A stretch of 64,000 nt of DNA from contig NW_025336348.1 in assembly GCF_004798865.1 (NCBI RefSeq), positions 1,889,527 through 1,953,526 of the forward strand. Reading direction: 5' to 3'. The first letter of the stretch is position 1, and every line of letters starts with the position of its first letter. Source of the stretch: Varanus komodoensis. Lineage: Eukaryota; Chordata; Lepidosauria; Squamata; Varanidae. Below, piece after piece: positions 58,281 to 64,000 of this stretch. Below the pieces are notes generated by a model. The model ran no database searches, had not been told where the DNA came from, and saw only the letters and a list, made by a program, of their open reading frames with translations. The translations under genes and the position numbers were made by a program.

Positions 58281-60570
58281 TAAATGGGGGATTGCTTTCC
58301 ATCCTTGCTCTAAATCATAAGGTGTTTGAAGGGTCCTCACAGTTTGAAAGCTTCTCCCCCACCCCCCACCCCAAGAAGGCATGCACATTTTCCTAATAGG
58401 CAGCTCTGGCTGGTGATTTTCCCAACATGCTCTGGACGAACAAAAGTTTCCGGACTCTTTTCAAGGGCCGATCCATGTGCGTGCATTGCAGGAGTCAACA
58501 CAAGATGATGGTGAAATATCGCATGCCTGGTTGTGATCACACAAGCTAGAGAAAGGAGGATCAGCCCTCACACAGGGAAGAGTGAAGCAGTTACCTCAGG
58601 CAGCAAATGCGGGGAGGAGGCAGAAGGTCTTGGAAGGTCTTCTCCAGACCATGCGAGTTAGTCTGCTTCTTCAGTTGCACTGGGAGACACTGCCTCATCC
58701 TCAGTGTTGAAGGCAGAGCCATCTACCACTCCAGTTGACTCTTTGGTCTCACCCTCTCCTGCCTTCAGCCACACATATTGCTAGGATGTGACTCCCAAAA
58801 TCTTACTAGAAATTGAATTTGACCCCGGGCTAAGAGACTCCTGTTATCAATTTAACCAATGAATAATGAATGGATCCTGAAGTGCATTGAGAGGTAATTG
58901 AGATGACAGTGATTTAAAGGAGTTATTCCATGGGTCTTGAGAATTCCCAAAGCAAGAGTCATGAAGCTGCTCTCGAGGTGGAATGAGTTCGGTGCTTCCA
59001 ACAGCATCAAGGAATTGTGGCCTGCTGGCCTCCAGAGTGATGGTGAGGGAGGTCGTGTGGTTTCGGCAAAGCTATTGGTCCCCGTGCAGCATCATGCAAG
59101 CAAAGTTCTGCTCATACTATAGGGCTTCCCTTTCCTCTCTTTTCCCCTGTAGCCCCATGAACATCCAAACCTCTGGAGCGGTTTTCAGAAATGTCTGGGG
59201 CAGTGGAGGGCAGTGGATGCAGTACATTTTAACAAACCTTAGAATATGATCCCCAATGGAAACTGGAACTCTCATCTGTACTTTGAAAATTTAAACAGGA
59301 ACCTATAATGTAAATCAGTTCAGCATTGTCCCATGATAGTGACACAAGCCCATATGCATCAGTGGAATAAATTTAATATCTTCTATTGTTAGAGAACCTT
59401 TAACATTACAAAAGGAGAAGAAAGTTGCACAGCGATTAGCATTTTAAATGGTTTATCTCACCCTGAGATTTGACTTAGTCTTTGTTGGCTTTTCTGATTA
59501 ACACGCTATGTAATGACTTTCAAGAAAAAAGATTGTTCTGATTTGACTGGTGCATGAAATATAATAACGTGAGTTCATTCTCAGGGTGAGAAGAACAGAT
59601 TTTTTTCCCTTTTTCCAAAGGATTTTTAAAAAATGAAGATGACAAATCCAGTTTGCAATAAAACAAATACTGTGGGGTAATAATGCAGCCCGCCATTGCT
59701 CAGGGCAGGTGATGTGGAAGGTCTAACTGGGGTTTTAGGAAGGGCTCCCTCAGGCTGGTTATTCCCAGATGTTTTCTGCCATAATTGCTCATTATTGAGG
59801 AGCTGCAGATATGACATATACTGTGCAACTTATGTGTAATAACATTCTCTTGACACCTGGGCTTGAGAATCCCTTTTGTTCCTGTTCTTGGCACAGCCTG
59901 AAAGCAGCCAAGAATGCTGTTAAGTTTCTGAAACAGCTCCACAGGCATCGAATCTACAGAATACATGCCTCTTCTTTGATTCATTTTTTAAAAGGTTGTT
60001 TCTTCCAAGCAGGAAATGCATTCAAACACCTGCCTGTTTGCCCTGCCAGCACCGGGCTGACCAACATACCTGGATGTCGTTTGCATTGGTTAATCTAAAG
60101 CCATAGCTCCTGGTAAGACCAAACTTTCCAGGCAGTTCAAGCACGACTTGAGTATCCCTTACGGACCCTGTTTTGTTCTAAAGGCTCTGTGATGCTACTC
60201 TTAATAGTGAGCAAGATGAGAGTTAATCATAGTCCTCATCACAGTAACGCTATATTTGTAATGAAAAGTGGTTTAGTGTTACAGAGTGTTTGGTTTGCAT
60301 AGTGAAATGGGCTATTTAGAATGTTTCAGATGAGTCTTTGCCAGGACAATTGTACTGCCTCGTTCCTGGAATATTGCAGGAGATAAAGACAATGTCTTTT
60401 TCCATTCTTTCTCCTCCCTTGTTTTCTCATGCCCTGTTCTTTCTTCTTCCGTTCAACAAGGAAACACCTGCTATAGAAGACAACATTACTGCAGAATGGC
60501 CTTTGACATTCAAAGAGCTTTCCATTTCAAACAACCCATAAATAGTGCTATTACTCTCCAAGAACCCTGA
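58281..60570. other. intergenic, nothing recognised
   Basis: No supported gene or repeat. Confidence 0.3.
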
Positions 60571-60673
60571 AGTAAGATTTATTTTATATTGTTAATTTGT
60601 TGTATGTATTATATTTTAATTTTATGTTGTGAGCCGCCCCGAGGCTTCGGCGAATGGGGCGGCATAGAAATGT

Positions 60674-60705
<32 letters not shown>

Positions 60706-60707
60706 AA
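60571..60707 (+). mobile_element. L2-type LINE, extreme 3' end
   Basis: TTATGTTGTGAGCCGCCCCG, then AGGCTTCGGCGAATGGGGCG, GCATAGAAATG and an (AATA)n tail. The GCCGCCCC/GGGGCGGC stem of the other two L2 tails is retained. Confidence 0.85.
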
Positions 60708-62140
60708 TTTATATAGCTTCATTTGACTTCTGAGCGATTGCAGATCTGCGTCTCACCATGGTAGAACCCTGAAGTACCACAAAACCTCCAGGTTTCCAAT
60801 GGGAACGTAGCACTTTGTGCCATTTGCTGGGAGGAAATCCATAGGAAACCAGGTTTGCCTCCTCCCTCCCAATCCATTTTCCTTTTATGTCATGACATTT
60901 AGAAGGCAGGCACTGCCTCACTTATCATCATCATCATCATCATCATCCATTTATAACCTGCCTTTCTTCTTGCAAGGAACCCAAAGCTGGAGAGCAAGAT
61001 AAAAGTTCTGCAGATAATAAGCAAAGACCCCATGACAGGTGTCTCTTGCCTCCCTTATGTGCAATGTGGTGCTTTTTAACTGGTGGCCACTGTTTCATCG
61101 TTTTTTCCCACACCCCAGCCAACAAAGCATCTTTCACCTGCCCCAATCCCATCAGAGGGCTGCAGGCAAGCAAATAAGAAGGATCCCTTTATTGCTGAAT
61201 CTCCCATAGAAGAGGAGATCCCAGCAAGTGCAGTCTGTCATGTTGTGATGCTGCGAGAGAGAAAAGGAGCAGGTTTCTTTTATTAAAGCAAACAATTCCA
61301 AAAGTCTCCTGTTGAAGTTGACTGTCTTAAGAGTGCGTACCAGAAGACTTGAAGTCGGGCTACAAGCTTAGCAGGAACAGAGTGTTTGCTTGGCTTTCTT
61401 CAAGGACCGCATATCCTGCTGAAGGTCGTATGGATGGAGTGCTCTGTGTTAACAAGGTTCCCAGCAGGTTGCCTCCGGGTTGTAGTGGAGGCAGCACTCA
61501 CCCGGTTGATGCACTGGGACTTTCTGATGAGCAGGATCTGCCACCCCTGCCCAAGGCCCCCATCCCACTGGGGTTTGCTGAAAGCTCTGTTGCATGACAG
61601 AGAGGCATGGCACAAGAATCCCAAACCCATCCCACCCCTTGCGAGATTCCCTGAAGTTTTCCTCTCTTTTGCATGCCTTTCGGAAAGCCGTTCCTGTGCT
61701 GCCAAATTGAATGACACTGGTTGAGAAAAAGGGTGGAAGGGGTTTTTTTAGTGCGGCATCAAAATAAACCAATTCAAGTGCATGCTCAGTTTCAGGGCAG
61801 CAGACCTGGTTAGGATTTGTCAGGGCAGAAGAGAAATAAGTGACAAGAGACAGGTAGGTGAAGTCTGGGAAGGCTAAAGACTGGGGGGTGGGGGTGTATT
61901 TTGCCAGGAAGCAGCTCTCCAGGGCAGGAGTCTCCAACATGGCTGGGGATCTCAAACACCACCACTGCCCCCTTCAAAAATGTGTATTTAGCGTCATGTT
62001 CTCTTTCATGTTCCTGAAATTTCTGCACAGGGGGCAGGACGAGATGGAGGCAGTCCCTGCCTATCCCCACCTAGTCTTCCATCCACACAGACCTTTCCCC
62101 TTTGCTCTCTCTCTCATCATCCCATTTTTGCCTCCTCACT
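60708..62140. other. intergenic, nothing recognised
   Basis: A (TCA)n run is at about 60926-60948. Otherwise no supported gene or repeat. Confidence 0.3.
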
Positions 62141-62149
62141 CTGCCACTT

Positions 62150-62425
62150 TCCTTCCTCTTCCTCTCCCTTCCCAGCTCCCAGCCTTGCTCTTTCTCTCCC
62201 TCTTGCCGCTTCCTCTTCCTCTCCCTTCCCAGCTCCCAGCCTTGCTCTTTCTCTCCCTCTTGCTGCTTTCTCTTCTTCTCCCTTCTCAACCACAGCCTTG
62301 CTCCTTCTCTCCCTCTTGCTGCTTTCTCTTCCTTCCCAACCACAGGCTTGCTCTTCTCTCCCTCTTGCCGCTTTCTCTTCCTCTCCCTTCCCAACCGCAG
62401 CCTTGCTCTTTCTCTCCCACTTGCC
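62150..62425 (+). repeat. pyrimidine-rich minisatellite, 50-57 bp unit, about five copies
   Basis: The landmark GCCTTGCTC (or close variant) occurs at 62182, 62239, 62295, 62345 and 62400, giving spacings of 57, 56, 50 and 55. Each unit is TCTCTCCCTCTTGCCGCTT-like and almost purely C/T. The long frames across it on both strands are a product of the repetition. Confidence 0.9.
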
Positions 62426-63199
62426 CCTTTATCTTGCTGCTTATCCCCATGCCCATCCTCTAGCTTTTCCCTCCCCTTCTACCTCAGTGTTTCCCACCCC
62501 ACCTCCCCTTCCCCCTGAGACTCAGCCTCAGCATGTCTCTCCCTCCACCTCTGTTGACTCCACAGCAGCCATTTTGTGCCTAACCACAGCTCCCATCAAC
62601 TTCTAGAGTTCGCCCAAACTCACACATGCCCCAAGCCCTGCCGAGGCCTTTGCCTTTACCTCCTGCAGTTTTTTTAACTGAAGGTAAAAGGGACGTTGTT
62701 GTGCCACATGGATTAATTGCTCTTCGCTGTGGACCAGGGGTGTTGAACATGATCCCAGGGACCAAGTCCAGTCCAACCGTGACTCCAGTACACTGTACCC
62801 CCTTCTCCTTCCACTAACAGCTGCGTCTTCACCTCTTGCCACACTCCCTGAGCTACCCACCAGCAACCCGAATCCATTCTTGTCTCCCCACTCCCACTGG
62901 CCAGTCACTGGTCTCTGGCAACCGACTCAGCTCAGTCCTCATGTGGAGTGTTTGTGTGGGGGGGTTGGTCCCCTCAACCCCCCTCCCCAAAGATGGCTTC
63001 TTGGTGACCTAAAGATTGCTGGACTTTTGCAAACTGGGGGGGCTAACCTTGATACAAGCTGACCAGGGTGGGTTTCACTAACGGGCCCATTTGATGCTGC
63101 AAAGATGAGGAGCTCACTTGTTTGTCTTTTTCACAGTTTTAATTTAAGAAAAAAGAAGACGACAAACCCAAACACCTGTGGCACTTACACAGTCCAGCT
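62426..63199. other. intergenic flank downstream of IAPP, nothing recognised
   Basis: C-rich to mixed sequence. No supported gene or repeat. Confidence 0.3.
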
Positions 63200-63577
63200 T
63201 CGTGTGACATAGGTGTGTGAGGTTTATTTTGATTTGAGCAGAGGAATTTCACAAGCACATCGACCACAGGAGCATCCCCATGTCCGACCCACCTGCACAT
63301 CCTCCCCTAAACCCAGCAGGTGACAAACCCATGAAAAGTCACGTACATAAAACACGCGCGCACACAACAAGGCACTGTGAAGAATAAACATGTAGTCGGT
63401 GACCAGAGCGGTTCTGTGGAAAGCCGCGTTCTTACATGATTTGCCCAAGAGGCAGCCTCACGAAAACGAAGAGAACTCGTACGAAGAATGTGGAATCTGG
63501 GACCGTGTACGTGGTGGGGATGTAGGAAACGAGGAGGGTCTCCTAACGAGGACTGTAGCCATTGCGTTCTTGCGACA
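63200..63577 (-). other. IAPP: probable IAPP 3' untranslated region
   Basis: This follows the IAPP stop codon without an obvious repeat and contains a minus-strand AATAAA at 63228-63223. It is unusually rich in CpG for a 3' UTR, with a CGCGCG run near 63355. The extent is inferred from the signal alone. Confidence 0.5.
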
Positions 63578-63749
63578 TTAAAGCTGTAGGTAGATTGGAG
63601 GTTCTATGTCTCTTTTGCCAAAGGAGTTGGATCCTACGTTGGTTGGCGTATAGTTACCACCGAGAACGTTCTTGGCCTTGACGACCAAGTCAACCAAGCG
63701 GTGTATCACACACGTAGCAGTGTTGCATCTCCGCTTCTCCAAGCGATGG
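63578..63749 (-). CDS. IAPP: IAPP (amylin) last coding exon
   Basis: The minus strand reads from an acceptor (ATCACCAG) at 63750 into HRLEKR and a 37-residue peptide, followed by the amidation/cleavage signal GKR, then DIEPPIYLQL and TAA at 63580-63578. The peptide begins RCNTATC (disulphide ring, Cys2-Cys7), continues VIHRLVDLVVKAK, and ends PTNVGSNSF. The tail after GKR keeps the EP..YL.L pattern of proIAPP. Position beyond PYROXD1 in the same orientation is that of IAPP in human, which separates it from CALCA. Unusual points: Phe37 replaces the usual Tyr, and the mid-region is strongly diverged and CGRP-like. Signal-peptide exons lie beyond the right edge. A minus-strand AATAAA at 63228-63223 may end the transcript. 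Confidence 0.92.
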
Positions 63750-63957
63750 CTGGTGATGTCGAAGCAAAGGGGGGAAAAACATCGCCGTAAGAACCTTGCC
63801 ACAAGCACCCGTCAACACAATGGTCTGCTGTCACTAAGTTGTTTTCACTATATTTCATTGCACACTTAGGGACAAAATGTGAGTGCACCTTTATTTTTGC
63901 AATCCTTTTGGCTGGGAAATAGGGTAGAACCTGATTTATGCTGGATTTCTTTTACAT

Positions 63958-64000
63958 TCTTGGCCACTGTGGTGCAGTGGTTCAGAGCGTGGGACTGGGA
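63958..64000 (+). mobile_element. Sauria-type SINE head, cut by window end
   Basis: TTGGCCACTGTGGTGCAGTG, then GTTCAGAGCGTGGGACTGGG is the tRNA-like head. If intronic, it lies in the IAPP intron before the last coding exon. Confidence 0.8.

Noticed and set aside
62071-62518. Long open frames on both strands (100-200 codons)
   Set aside because: They come from the pyrimidine-rich minisatellite, which has few stops in any frame. Composition is repetitive and no start context or splice signals support a gene.
63578-63749. CALCA/CGRP in place of IAPP
   Set aside because: The peptide is CGRP-like, but the residues after GKR (EP..YL.L) follow proIAPP and the locus is next to PYROXD1, the IAPP position in vertebrates.

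Overview
The window is eukaryotic, almost certainly from a squamate reptile (lizard or snake; I cannot narrow it further). It carries intron-rich vertebrate genes in a squamate-type repeat background: BovB/RTE and L2-type LINE 3' ends, L1 fragments, tRNA-headed SINEs of the Sauria type, hAT and Tigger/pogo-type MITEs, and a 5S-rRNA-like SINE. The gene order GOLT1B(-) - RECQL(+) - PYROXD1(-) - IAPP(-) matches human 12p12.1 in reverse, which independently supports each gene call.

Layout. At 1-4856 lies what should be intron 1 of GOLT1B, with an L2 LINE, a Tigger-type MITE and SINEs. A CpG island (about 4780-5400) is a head-to-head promoter: GOLT1B exon 1 (MISLTDTQ, minus strand) on one side and RECQL on the other, with four CCAAT/ATTGG boxes between. 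RECQL runs from its ATG at 11831 to its stop at 23735. Fourteen coding exons give a continuous 649-codon frame, the human length, with all helicase and zinc motifs. Its long first intron holds BovB, L1, and a 177-bp satellite array bounded on both sides by a hAT-like element. PYROXD1 converges on RECQL. Its 12 coding exons run from 42872 down to 27350 and give 512 codons, with an intact FAD fold and NAD(P)H fold. Its CpG-rich promoter is at about 42720-43110. The 20 kb upstream of PYROXD1 is repeat-rich intergenic DNA. At the right edge (63749-63578, minus strand) is the last coding exon of IAPP, encoding mature amylin between a KR and a GKR processing site.

The genes are not a pathway. RECQL is a DNA helicase, PYROXD1 a flavin oxidoreductase, GOLT1B a Golgi/ER membrane protein and IAPP a secreted hormone. 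Their adjacency is ancient vertebrate synteny.

Most worth a second look: the strongly diverged, CGRP-like amylin with a non-aggregating-looking core; the hAT plus 177-bp satellite composite found at two loci with the same junction phase; the 5S-headed SINE; and an unassigned coding-like stretch in a RECQL intron. I saw no convincing retrovirus, LTR element, tRNA gene or CRISPR array.
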